DNA of 64,000 bases from Rubritalea squalenifaciens DSM 18772 (GTDB lineage: Bacteria > Verrucomicrobiota > Verrucomicrobiia > Verrucomicrobiales > Akkermansiaceae), in the NCBI RefSeq assembly GCF_900141815.1, contig NZ_FQYR01000004.1, positions 124,001 to 188,000 on the forward strand. The letters run 5' to 3'. Position 1 is the first letter of the stretch, and the number at the start of each line of letters is the position of its first letter. The position numbers and the translations under genes were made by a program. Below the pieces are notes generated by a model. That model did no database searches. It had not been told where the DNA came from and was given only the letters and a program-made list of their open reading frames with translations. Below, piece after piece: positions 1-8,256 of this stretch.

Positions 1-70
1 CCGTATTGAAGTGTCATCCGCAGCAAAAATAGCACTTGCGGCAGGCAAGAAGCCGCCTAGTATTCTGGCA

Positions 71-259
71 ATGAAACTTTCCAAATCCATTTGCCTTGGT
101 CTTGCAGGTCTACTGACTCTCCTGAGCGCTTCCTGCGGCAGCCTTCCTGAGCCTCAAAAGGATCTCGGTCCAAAGAGCGAGCACAGCGACATCCCATGGA
201 ACCGCCGCCTCCCTGGTGAGGGACAAGGCGCCCTCGGTGGATTCGGTTCCCAGTACTGA
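71..259 (+). CDS. small putative lipoprotein
   Basis: A 62-residue protein. The N-terminus is basic (MKLSKS), followed by a hydrophobic stretch and a lipobox-like LSASC at about residues 19-23, so the mature protein would start at the Cys as a short lipid-anchored, Pro/Gly-rich peptide ending GGFGSQY. I do not recognise a family. The reading frame continues upstream to position 11, but the signal peptide starts exactly at the ATG chosen here. A strong terminator follows within 25 bases. It may be a structural envelope lipoprotein, but that is only inferred from the signal. Confidence 0.6.
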   Translation: MKLSKSICLGLAGLLTLLSASCGSLPEPQKDLGPKSEHSDIPWNRRLPGEGQGALGGFGSQY

Positions 260-282
260 GCCAAGCCACTAACTCTTTTCCT

Positions 283-312
283 AAAGCCGCACTGCTCCAG
301 TGCGGCTTTTTT
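283..312 (+). terminator. intrinsic terminator after the small lipoprotein
   Basis: Perfect stem GCCGCACT / AGTGCGGC with loop GCTCC, preceded by AAA and followed by six T. It isolates the lipoprotein from the next operon. Confidence 0.9.
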
Positions 313-384
313 ATGTTTAGAGGGAGCTATGGGATGACTTTCCTTGTGGAGATCGAAATCCTCGGGTAGTAGAGCTTTGTGAGT

Positions 385-774
385 ATGTTGACTATTAAAG
401 ATGAAGCGATGAATGGTAATGTCATTCGGCGTTTTACGATCAGAGATTTGTCCGAAGAGGTGAGTGTCCGGGAAATTATCAAAGCCCGCATTTACCAGGA
501 GGTGCAGGATTATAACCAAGCTTCCGAAGAAGAGGGATTCGAGGGGCTCATTAAACCTGGCGATGTGGAGGCTCAGTTAAACCCCAAGAAAGTTAAGCAG
601 AAAAAGGAAATCGACTGGGAGAAGCAATACGAAGTGGCATGCGATGCCTTTGAGAACAATGGGTTCTTTATTTTGATCGATGATAAACAGGCTGAATCCT
701 TGGAGCAGCGAGTGGTGCTCCATGTTGATTCGGAAGTGAGTTTCATCAAGTTAACAACATTGGTAGGAGGTTAG
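385..774 (+). CDS. small protein with a ubiquitin-like/MoaD-like C-terminus ending in Gly-Gly
   Basis: A 129-residue acidic and lysine-rich protein without signal peptide or membrane segment. Its last residues, SEVSFIKLTTLVGG, resemble the final beta-strand and diglycine tail of MoaD, ThiS and ubiquitin-type beta-grasp proteins. The N-terminus (LTIKDEAMNGNVIRRFTI) could form the opening beta-hairpin of that fold, followed by a helix around VREIIKARIYQEVQDYN. The ATG at 385 is preferred to an upstream GTG at 379. The stop overlaps the strong ribosome site GTAGGAGGTT of the DUF4132 gene, which starts 4 bases later, so the two are probably translationally coupled. No E1, JAB protease or sulfurtransferase lies nearby, so conjugation is unproven. 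The fold call is inference from pattern only. Confidence 0.6.
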   Translation: MLTIKDEAMNGNVIRRFTIRDLSEEVSVREIIKARIYQEVQDYNQASEEEGFEGLIKPGDVEAQLNPKKVKQKKEIDWEKQYEVACDAFENNGFFILIDDKQAESLEQRVVLHVDSEVSFIKLTTLVGG

Positions 775-777
775 ATA

Positions 778-3387
778 ATGCAGCAGACAAAAGAAGTATT
801 TCAGCAGTACTTTCCTGAGCATTTGGATTTATTATCCGGTGTCATCAATTCTAGTCCTGACTGTAAGTTGAGGCGAGCGGCCGGATATTCAGAGGTATTG
901 AAGGTATTCCCTGAGTGTAAGAAAATCGTTCAGAATTATGATGGGAGCGATGATGAACTCTGCTCGCGTCTATTGGATCTTGTTAATGAAGTGGTTAACG
1001 GATCACACAATGGAGCTGGAACAGTCATGGAAGAAATCCACACCCCCGAGGGGGCTACTTGGTGTGTAAAGTGGGTATCGCTTTCGATGCTGGGTTGTTT
1101 GCTGAGGAGAAAAGGGCTCTTGCTGAAACCTGAGAATATTAGAAGGATTATCGAGTTGTCTAACAGAATGTTCTATCTTGGTGATGCAGTGCCTTATGAG
1201 ACAGGTGTTATTCTGATCGAAAACCTCGGTTATTCAGTAGAGAAGAACCGGGAAGAGTTTGGGGAGTATTTGCTGCCAAGAGTTGATATGAGCAGAGACC
1301 ATTCTCTCTGTTATGATACCCGGAAGCGTATTTTGCGACTGCAAAAGCTAGTAGTTGACCCCAACCCAATTAGATTGGTTGGGGGAGATGCATGGTCAGT
1401 GATGTGTGTGGAAGACATGCATAATGGAGGTACCGAGCTTATTAATCAGTTGTTCGATTTGTTAGATACTGCAATGGGGAAAGCTAGACCTAGTGCTTCC
1501 TGGGTGAAGCAGTGTAAGGGGTTTATTGAAGAAAAGGATTCACAAAAGCTGGAGACTTTACTCTTGAAGTGGCTTGGAGCGGTCGATCAGCCAAAAGTCA
1601 GGATGCCGGATGGAGGGCAGTATCATGAGGAGGACCAGATCCGGCACACGTTACATGAATCTGATGCAGAATATCTTCGTGGCATATGCTGGGTAGCTTC
1701 TTTTCTTCCCAGTGAGGAGATGGCGCGTAAGTTATCTCAGGTAGTTTTTTCAGCTTATAGAAAACTTCCCTATATCGGTGCTAGATCTGTTAAAATCGGG
1801 AATGCTGCTGTTAATGCCCTTGGCATGATGAAGCATGAGGCGGCGCTCGCAGAACTCGCTAAGCTGAAGATTAAGGTGAAGTTCGGTACAGCCCAAAAAT
1901 TGATTTCTAAAGCCTTGGATGTGAAAGCCGAGGAAATGGGAGTGTCTCGCCACGAGGTTGAAGAGATGGCTGTTCCAGACTACGGGCTGTCTGAGGTGGG
2001 CTATGGTGAGTTTCCATTTGGTGAATTCAAAGCGATAGTAGAGATTCAAAAAGGAAACAAGGTAACTATCGTTTGGCGAAATGCGCAAAGCGAGAAAGTC
2101 CAGAAGTCCATACCGAGCGCGATTAAAGAGTCTTTTGCCGAGGAGATCAAAGAGCTGAAAGCCAAGACGAAAGATATTCAGAAGATGCTACCTGTACAGC
2201 AGGAGAGAATCGACAATTTGTATTTGCTTAAGCGTACCTGGAGTCCAGCTGTTTGGAGAGAGAGGTACATGGAGCATCCCGTTATTGGATGGGTGGCGCG
2301 CAGGCTTATCTGGTGTGTCAAAGATGAAGGGGAAGTTAAGTCTGTGATATGGAACGAGAGCGGATTTTTGAGCTACGATACTGATGCCTCAATAACTATC
2401 AGTAATGACGCTGAAATCACTCTCTGGCATCCCTTGGATGGAACTACTGATGAAGTCTTGGCCTGGAGGGATTATCTGATTGCTCATGAAATAACCCAAC
2501 CGTTCAAGCAGGCATTCAGAGAGATTTATCTTCTTACTGATGCTGAGAGGTCTACCGGGAGTTATTCCAACCGCTACGCTGCACATATCATCAAGCAGTA
2601 CCAGTTTAATGCTTTGTGTGGAGCAAGAGGTTGGAAGAATCGACTCAGACTGATGGTGGATGATGAGTACCCTCCAGCGATGAAATATCTTGATGAATGG
2701 GGCTTGAGGGCTGATTTCTGGATTGAAGGAATAGGTGAAAATTATGGAACCGATTCTACCGAATCGGGGGCCTACTTGCGTTTGGCGACAGATCAGGTGC
2801 GTTTCTATCAGATTGATGCCATTGAAAGTTCAGCTCATGCCTGCGGCGGTGGGTATTCTGCAAATCGAAATCAGGCATCGGATGAGCCTATTGCTCTGGA
2901 AAATATACCTGAGCTCGTTTTTTCTGAGGTGATGAGAGACGTGGATCTCTTTGTCGGGGTGGCGAGTGTCGGTAATAATGCCGAGTGGCAAGATGGAGGA
3001 GAAGAGGGGAGACGAGATTATTGGTACGGCTATTCTTTTGGCGACCTAGCTGAGACGGCGAAAACTCGCAAAGCTGTTCTGGAGCGCCTGATTCCCCGGA
3101 TGAAGATTGCTGATCGGTGCAGTTTTGAGGAGAAGTTCCTCATCGTCCGTGGAGATGTTCGTACTTACAAAATCCATTTGGGAAGTGCGAATATACTGAT
3201 GGAGCCTAATGATCAGTACCTTTGCATCGTGGCAAAGCAGGCTCCAACCACAAAGGCGGACAAGCTATACTTGCCATTTGAGGGAGACTCGAAGCTCAGT
3301 GTGATCTTGAGTAAAGCTCTCATGTTGGCAGAAGATGCGAAGATCAAGGACCCGACGATCCTTTCACAGATTAATACCAAGAGATGA
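778..3387 (+). CDS. DUF4132 domain protein
   Basis: An 869-residue cytosolic protein. The first ~400 residues are alpha-helical and repeat-like. The C-terminal ~300 residues resemble DUF4132: ITQPFKQAFREIYLLTDAE near residue 570, then RYAAHIIKQYQFNAL and RGWKNRLRLMVDD. This domain is also found at the C-terminus of E. coli MolR-type WGR proteins; its biochemistry is not established. The start has a near-perfect Shine-Dalgarno (TAGGAGG) overlapping the stop of the upstream Gly-Gly protein. Codon use is visibly richer in A/T than in flanking genes, suggesting acquired DNA. It ends 13 bases before the convergent rlmH with no terminator between them. Confidence 0.75.
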   Translation: MQQTKEVFQQYFPEHLDLLSGVINSSPDCKLRRAAGYSEVLKVFPECKKIVQNYDGSDDELCSRLLDLVNEVVNGSHNGAGTVMEEIHTPEGATWCVKWVSLSMLGCLLRRKGLLLKPENIRRIIELSNRMFYLGDAVPYETGVILIENLGYSVEKNREEFGEYLLPRVDMSRDHSLCYDTRKRILRLQKLVVDPNPIRLVGGDAWSVMCVEDMHNGGTELINQLFDLLDTAMGKARPSASWVKQCKGFIEEKDSQKLETLLLKWLGAVDQPKVRMPDGGQYHEEDQIRHTLHESDAEYLRGICWVASFLPSEEMARKLSQVVFSAYRKLPYIGARSVKIGNAAVNALGMMKHEAALAELAKLKIKVKFGTAQKLISKALDVKAEEMGVSRHEVEEMAVPDYGLSEVGYGEFPFGEFKAIVEIQKGNKVTIVWRNAQSEKVQKSIPSAIKESFAEEIKELKAKTKDIQKMLPVQQERIDNLYLLKRTWSPAVWRERYMEHPVIGWVARRLIWCVKDEGEVKSVIWNESGFLSYDTDASITISNDAEITLWHPLDGTTDEVLAWRDYLIAHEITQPFKQAFREIYLLTDAERSTGSYSNRYAAHIIKQYQFNALCGARGWKNRLRLMVDDEYPPAMKYLDEWGLRADFWIEGIGENYGTDSTESGAYLRLATDQVRFYQIDAIESSAHACGGGYSANRNQASDEPIALENIPELVFSEVMRDVDLFVGVASVGNNAEWQDGGEEGRRDYWYGYSFGDLAETAKTRKAVLERLIPRMKIADRCSFEEKFLIVRGDVRTYKIHLGSANILMEPNDQYLCIVAKQAPTTKADKLYLPFEGDSKLSVILSKALMLAEDAKIKDPTILSQINTKR

Positions 3388-3400
3388 ATCGACTGGTGGG

Positions 3401-3841
3401 TCATACCCGATGGTATGGCTCGCCGCGCTGGATGGTGGCGACCCGGTAGAGTTGTTCTAGCAGGACGACGAGGGCGAGCTCGTGCTGCAGGGTGAGTGGG
3501 GAGAGTGCCCAGACGAGATCGGCGGAGTCACGGAGTTCCGGGGTGTGCCCATCTGAGGCGCCGATCATGTAGGTGGCGCGCTTCTCGCCGCGCATTTCCC
3601 AGTCGGAGATTTTTTTGACGAGTTGCTCGGTGGTGAGTTGCTCGCCGCGTTCATCGAGCACAATGCGGATAGAGCCCTGGCTGGCCTCCAGGTGACGCTT
3701 GGAAACGTCTTCACTGCTGCCGTCCTTGATGTGCTTCAGCTCGTACTTGCCGTAGCGGGTGAGGCGCTTGAGGTACTCGGCGGTGCCGTCCTTGCAGTAC
3801 TTGAGGGCGGGCTTGCCGGCAGCAATGATGGTGTGGTGCAT
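3401..3841 (-). CDS. rlmH: 23S rRNA (pseudouridine1915-N3)-methyltransferase RlmH
   Basis: A 146-residue SPOUT-class methyltransferase that methylates pseudouridine 1915 in helix 69 of 23S rRNA using S-adenosylmethionine. Family hallmarks are present: LDERGEQLTTEQL in the middle, the SAM-binding knot loop YMIGASDGH, and the C-terminal knot LTLQHELALVVLLEQLYR followed by RGEPYH. It is slightly shorter than the usual ~155 residues. The first in-frame ATG gives MHHTIIAAGKP, in place of the common MKI-type start. It converges on the DUF4132 gene. Confidence 0.93.
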   Translation of the reverse strand: MHHTIIAAGKPALKYCKDGTAEYLKRLTRYGKYELKHIKDGSSEDVSKRHLEASQGSIRIVLDERGEQLTTEQLVKKISDWEMRGEKRATYMIGASDGHTPELRDSADLVWALSPLTLQHELALVVLLEQLYRVATIQRGEPYHRV

Positions 3842-3952
3842 GTGTGGTGTACTCGGTAAGGTGAAGGAGGGAGTGTAGCAAGCCGCGGAGAATTGAACAG
3901 GCTAAGCTGATTAACATTGTCGTGGCTGTGGTCTTACGGGCATAGTGTCGGT

Positions 3953-4510
3953 ATGAGTTATTTGCGTTTCGTTTTGTTGGGCTTGCTGCTAGCTGTGCCG
4001 GTTTCCGCTGGGGTGCTGGAGCAGAAGGTATCCTGGAGCGGCACAATGCGTAAGGTGACTGTGGGGGAAGTATTCGCCAGAATGCAGGGCTGGAGTGAGG
4101 CGGATCAGCTGGAGGGGCAGTTTGTATTTGAGGAGAGATTGCCAGAGGAGGTGAGAGCGGTGAAAATCGACCGCTTGAAGGTGGGCGCAGGCGAGGGGCT
4201 GACTTATCGTGAGTTTGCCAAAAAAGTCTTTAAGGAAGCAGGAAAGACCGTGGTGCTGAAAGAGACGGATCAGGGTATCGAGGTGACTTATCTCTATGGT
4301 AGGTCATTTAGTATGCATCCCAGTAAGTTACTCAAGTGGAGCAAGGCTGGAACTACTCCACAAGAGGGGCTGGAGAAGCTGTTAACGGAGGCTGGTATTA
4401 GCCTTTCTCAACATGCCAGTCTCTATGTGAGTAAACCCAAAAGTGTGCTTACGGTTAGGGGGACTGAAGCTGACATAGCAGTATTAGCCCGTTTTCTTGG
4501 TAGAAGGTGA
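3953..4510 (+). CDS. secreted protein of unknown function
   Basis: A 185-residue protein with a clear signal peptide (MSYLRFVLLGLLLAVPVSAG). The ATG at 3953 is chosen because the signal peptide begins there, although the frame stays open back to 3917. The mature part has two alternating strand/helix halves: TVGEVFARMQ...VKIDRLKV (about residues 33-75) and a tail SVLTVRGTEADIAVLARFL. This is reminiscent of short periplasmic STN/secretin-like modules, but the resemblance is weak. No catalytic motif was seen. It precedes lemA by about 90 bases. Confidence 0.6.
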   Translation: MSYLRFVLLGLLLAVPVSAGVLEQKVSWSGTMRKVTVGEVFARMQGWSEADQLEGQFVFEERLPEEVRAVKIDRLKVGAGEGLTYREFAKKVFKEAGKTVVLKETDQGIEVTYLYGRSFSMHPSKLLKWSKAGTTPQEGLEKLLTEAGISLSQHASLYVSKPKSVLTVRGTEADIAVLARFLGRR

Positions 4511-4599
4511 GCGATTACACAAAGGCGTCCCTTTTGTAGTGGAGTTTCGGGAGGAATGGTGCACTATGTTAGTACGAATAAACGAACCGTTAAAAAATT

Positions 4600-5196
4600 A
4601 TGTTTGGAGCCGTTACTATCATACTCATCATCATAGCAGTTATCGCTTTTGGAGCCATCTTTTGGGTGATGGGGGCCTACAATGGCCTGGTCAAGCACCG
4701 TAACCGCTACAAGAACGCGTTTGCGCAGATCGATGTCCAGCTGAAGCGCCGCCACGACCTGATTCCTAATCTGGTGGAAGTGGCCAAGAAGTACATGTCC
4801 CATGAGCGTGAGACTCTGGAGGCCGTGATCGCCGCCCGTAACAGCGCCGAGGGTGCCCGCAAAGGTGTCTCACCTGATAACGAGGGAGGCATGAAGGCCC
4901 TGATGGCTGCGGAAGGTGGCCTAGGTGCTTCCTTGGGAAGACTGTTCGCGGTATCCGAGGGATATCCTGACCTCAAGGCGAACCAGAATATGATGCAACT
5001 GAGCGAAGAACTCACCTCTACGGAGAACAAGGTGGGTTTCTCTCGCCAGGCCTACAATGATGCCGTCACTCTCTATAATACGAAGCGTGAAACTTTCCCG
5101 ACGAACATGATTGCTGGTATGTTCAACTTTGGCGAGGCGGTCCTCTTCGAGGTGTCCGATCCCGGTGAGCGCGAGGCGGTCAAAGTGGAATTTTAA
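4600..5196 (+). CDS. lemA: LemA family protein
   Basis: A 198-residue membrane protein with one N-terminal transmembrane segment (about residues 3-25) and the family signature YNGLVKHRNRYKNAFAQIDV, then QLKRRHDLIPNLVE and a long alpha-helical bundle. LemA proteins are anchored in the inner membrane with the helical domain outside; their molecular role is not well defined. They are often encoded beside M48/HtpX-type proteases, as here. No good ribosome site precedes the ATG; upstream sequence is A-rich (GTTAAAAAATT). A terminator-like hairpin separates it from the protease gene. Confidence 0.9.
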   Translation: MFGAVTIILIIIAVIAFGAIFWVMGAYNGLVKHRNRYKNAFAQIDVQLKRRHDLIPNLVEVAKKYMSHERETLEAVIAARNSAEGARKGVSPDNEGGMKALMAAEGGLGASLGRLFAVSEGYPDLKANQNMMQLSEELTSTENKVGFSRQAYNDAVTLYNTKRETFPTNMIAGMFNFGEAVLFEVSDPGEREAVKVEF

Positions 5197-5215
5197 TTTT
5201 ATTGTTGGTGTGTGT

Positions 5216-5248
5216 GCGCCTCTGCTTCTGTGAGGCAGGGGCGCTTTT
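5216..5248 (+). terminator. intrinsic terminator or attenuator between lemA and the M48 protease
   Basis: Ten-base stem GCGCCTCTGC / GCAGGGGCGC with one G-T pair, nine-base loop, then TTTT. The T tract is short, so some read-through into the protease gene 15 bases downstream is likely. Confidence 0.65.
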
Positions 5249-5262
5249 ATATTAGGAAATAG

Positions 5263-7176
5263 ATGAATTTCTACGAAGCTCAGGATGATGCTCTGCGGAG
5301 GACCAAATTGCTGGTCTTCTACTTTATCCTCGCCGTCATCGGGGTGGTGCTTGCTGTCTATGCGGTGCTTGGGGCCTTGATGGCTTATAACGGGCAGTCC
5401 TTCTGGGATGCCGGGCTGTTTCTAAAAGTCTCTTTGGGAACGACGGTGGTTATTTTACTGGGTTCTACCTTCAAGGGACTGCAGCTCAGTGCCGGTGGTG
5501 AGGTGGTGGCTCGTGACATGGGGGGGCGTCCTGTTGATCCGCATACGACGGATGTCGAGGAGCGCAAGCTGATGAATGTGGTGGAGGAAATGGCGATTGC
5601 CTCAGGTTTACCCGTTCCTCAAGTCTGGGTGATGGATGATGAGCCTGGGATCAATGCCTTCGCCGCGGGCACCGAACCGGGCAATGCTGTGATCGGGGTG
5701 ACGCGAGGTTGCATCCAGCGGCTGACTCGATCCGAGCTTCAGGGGGTCATTGCTCATGAATTCAGTCACATCCTGAATGGCGACATGAAACTGAATATGC
5801 GCCTGATAGGCTGGCTGTACGGGATCATGATGCTCTCTATCATCGGTAGGATCATGTTTGAGGCCTGGCGCTTTGCTGGAACGACTCGTAGGAGTAGCAA
5901 TGGCAAAGACAATGGAGCGGCGGTCGTTATCGCGATCATGCTGGCGGGGATTGCTCTCATCATCATTGGCTCGATCGGCGTGTTCTTTGGTCGCATGATC
6001 CAGGCGGCAATTTCCAGACAGCGAGAGTTTTTGGCGGATGCCTCTGCTGTGCAGTTCACTCGAGAACCAGAGGGGATTGCTGGTGCGTTGAAGAAGATTG
6101 GAGGTCAAGAGTATGGATCGGGCCTGCATTCTTCCAAAGCTGGTGAAGCGAGTCACATGTTCTTTGCGGATGGCGGCATGTTTTCCTACGGCATGGCCAC
6201 CCATCCACCCTTGGATGTCAGAATTAAGGCGATCGAAGCCCACTGGAATGGTGAGTTTGAGCAATCCGAACTGCCTCCTGTAGCGTCTCATCAGTATTCG
6301 AGAGATGAGCGAGTCAGCGGCTTCTCTGGCAGTGTCACCGCGCCGGAGATGCGTGTGGAAAGAAAGGACTGGGATCAGATCGGTGATCCGAGCACGACGA
6401 ACATTGCGACAGGGAGCATGATATTAAACAGTCTCCAGCCAACTTGGGTGGAGGCGTGCCGTGACCGTGAGCAAGCCCAGGCATTGGTGTTTGGTTTGCT
6501 CTTGGCCGTTGATGAGAAACTCAAGCTGGGCGAGCTGGAGTATCTGAACAAGTCGGCAGGAAGAACTGCCTGCGAGCTGGCACAGCAATGGCAAGTGGAG
6601 CTGGGCGATGAACATTCCTCCCAGAAGATTGCCTTGGTAGATCTGTCTATTCCTACCCTGCGCAGACTAACCAAGCCCGAGTACGAGAGATTCATAGGAA
6701 TCACCAAGTGGATGATCGCGAGCGATGGGCAGGTGGATATCTTTGAGTTTATGCTGCAGAAGGTGTTAGAGCGCCATCTGGATGCCCACTACGCCCCAAA
6801 GGGTACTCCTAAAATTCGCTACACAAAGCATGCCCAGTTATCGAACGAAATCAATGTGCTGATTTCTACGATGGCAGGCATCGGTGCCCGTGGCAGTGGC
6901 GATGTCCAGCTGGCTCACGAGTCAGCAAGCCAGGCCTTGCAAGAACATGGCGGAGTGGCGCTGCAGCTTTTGCCGCCTGATCAATGTGGTCTACGTCTAG
7001 TGGATACCGCGTTGGAGAAATTGGAACAAGCGACACCCACAATCAAACGTGATGTGCTACACGCCAGTGGGGTAGCCGTGATGCACGATGGGGTTTTGGG
7101 CAGTCGTGAGGCTGAGCTACTACGTGCGGCGGCCGATGCAATCGGCTGCAGTATTCCTCCTTTTGTGAAAGCTTAA
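5263..7176 (+). CDS. M48 family membrane metalloprotease with C-terminal TerB-like extension
   Basis: A 637-residue zinc protease. Two N-terminal membrane segments (about residues 15-40 and 50-70) are followed by the catalytic motif HEFSH at about 165-169 (AHEFSHILNGD), two more hydrophobic segments (about 180-200 and 220-245), and the third zinc-ligand region REFLADASAVQFT near 255. HtpX proteases end near 290-300 residues. This one continues with ~330 cytosolic residues that include ITKWMIASDGQVDIFEFM near 485-505, the pattern of the acidic metal-binding turn of TerB-like domains. The extension probably regulates the protease or recruits partners. LemA and this protease form the commonly seen pair. 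Confidence 0.88.
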   Translation: MNFYEAQDDALRRTKLLVFYFILAVIGVVLAVYAVLGALMAYNGQSFWDAGLFLKVSLGTTVVILLGSTFKGLQLSAGGEVVARDMGGRPVDPHTTDVEERKLMNVVEEMAIASGLPVPQVWVMDDEPGINAFAAGTEPGNAVIGVTRGCIQRLTRSELQGVIAHEFSHILNGDMKLNMRLIGWLYGIMMLSIIGRIMFEAWRFAGTTRRSSNGKDNGAAVVIAIMLAGIALIIIGSIGVFFGRMIQAAISRQREFLADASAVQFTREPEGIAGALKKIGGQEYGSGLHSSKAGEASHMFFADGGMFSYGMATHPPLDVRIKAIEAHWNGEFEQSELPPVASHQYSRDERVSGFSGSVTAPEMRVERKDWDQIGDPSTTNIATGSMILNSLQPTWVEACRDREQAQALVFGLLLAVDEKLKLGELEYLNKSAGRTACELAQQWQVELGDEHSSQKIALVDLSIPTLRRLTKPEYERFIGITKWMIASDGQVDIFEFMLQKVLERHLDAHYAPKGTPKIRYTKHAQLSNEINVLISTMAGIGARGSGDVQLAHESASQALQEHGGVALQLLPPDQCGLRLVDTALEKLEQATPTIKRDVLHASGVAVMHDGVLGSREAELLRAAADAIGCSIPPFVKA

Positions 7177-7237
7177 GTTTCATAAGAAGGGTCATAGGGG
7201 TGGCAAGTGCGGGCTTGTTGGTTTACTCTCCCACCAG

Positions 7238-8155
7238 ATGTCCGAGCTGCACGAAAAAACGCAAAAGGCTGACCAGAGCTATGTCATGGCCTGGTCCCTC
7301 TGGGTGGGGGTTTTCCTGATGCTGGTGAAGCTGGTAGCGGCCTATTTGACGGGCTCAGCAGCGATCTATGGAGATGCCGCCGAGAGTGTCGTGCATGTGG
7401 TGGCAGTGGCCTTTGCAGCCTACAGTGTGCGTCTGGCCTGGAAGCCTGCTGATGACACGCATCACTATGGTCACGACAAGGTGAGCTTTCTCTCCAGTGG
7501 CTTTGAGGGCGGCATGATTTCTGTAGCTTCCATGTTTGTTGTCTTTGAAGCGGTGAGAAGATGGATAGAAGGCGTACCCGTTCACCGGGTGAGCGAGGGC
7601 CTAATGTTGACCGGCTTTGCGGCACTCGTGAATCTGGTGTTAGGTCTGTGGCTGATAAGGAAGGGAAAGAAAATGAAGTCCCAGATTCTACGTGCCAATG
7701 GTTTGCATGTTTTAGCAGATGTCTGGACTAGTGCTGGAGCGGTTGTAGGGCTTTTGCTCGTGCAGGCTACGGGAGACCGGATGTGGGACTCGCTGGCGGC
7801 TTTGGTCGTGGGGGGATTGGTCTTCAAGTCAGGGATTGTCCTCGTGAAGGAAAGCCTGGGAGGTTTGATGGATACTGTGGATCCGGAAATGGATAAGCGG
7901 GTGAGGGAGGAGCTAGAGAGAGAATGCCAGAAACGGGGACTCACCTATCACAATTTACGGTTGAGACATTCCGGCAGGATCTACTGGGTAGAGTTTCACT
8001 TGGTGGTGGATGATGGGCTCAGTGTGAAGATTGCCCATGAGATCGCTAGTGAGGTGGAAGCTGCAGTGGCCAAGATTTTGGAGCCTGATGGCAGGGTGAT
8101 TTCCCATATTGAGCCGTTTTCCGAGGAGGATAGAGAGCGGTCCTGGGAGCGGTGA
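7238..8155 (+). CDS. cation diffusion facilitator (CDF) transporter
   Basis: A 305-residue metal/proton antiporter with about six membrane segments in the first ~200 residues and a cytosolic C-terminal domain. The site in the fifth segment is intact as HVLAD. The paired site in the second segment reads ESVVH where zinc transporters such as YiiP have D-x3-D, so metal choice may differ (iron, cobalt or manganese). A histidine-rich loop HHYGHD lies between segments 2 and 3. It is followed by a regulatory region ahead of the RND operon, so it is probably the last gene of its transcript. Confidence 0.88.
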   Translation: MSELHEKTQKADQSYVMAWSLWVGVFLMLVKLVAAYLTGSAAIYGDAAESVVHVVAVAFAAYSVRLAWKPADDTHHYGHDKVSFLSSGFEGGMISVASMFVVFEAVRRWIEGVPVHRVSEGLMLTGFAALVNLVLGLWLIRKGKKMKSQILRANGLHVLADVWTSAGAVVGLLLVQATGDRMWDSLAALVVGGLVFKSGIVLVKESLGGLMDTVDPEMDKRVREELERECQKRGLTYHNLRLRHSGRIYWVEFHLVVDDGLSVKIAHEIASEVEAAVAKILEPDGRVISHIEPFSEEDRERSWER

Positions 8156-8183
8156 TCCTCTGATGACTGACGAGTCATCGGTT

Positions 8184-8207
8184 TGTTCTAACGAATATTT
8201 TAGAACA
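8184..8207. promoter_or_regulatory. palindromic operator candidate upstream of the RND efflux operon
   Basis: Perfect 8-base inverted repeat TGTTCTAA-N8-TTAGAACA, 50 bases before the first efflux gene. Size and symmetry fit a dimeric repressor operator such as a TetR-family site. A second small hairpin (GATGACT / AGTCATC) lies just upstream at 8162-8179. No regulator gene is adjacent. Confidence 0.55.
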
Positions 8208-8222
8208 TAGTTCTTCCCTCAT

Positions 8223-8250
8223 TTGGGCGAAGTATGGTTTACTGTAATAT
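8223..8250 (+). promoter_or_regulatory. candidate sigma-70 promoter of the RND operon
   Basis: TTGGGC (-35) and TAATAT (-10) separated by 16 bases. The -10 ends only 6 bases before the ATG at 8257, so the transcript would be leaderless or have a leader of a few bases if the next ATG (8263) is used. Confidence 0.4.
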
Positions 8251-8256
8251 CTTCCC

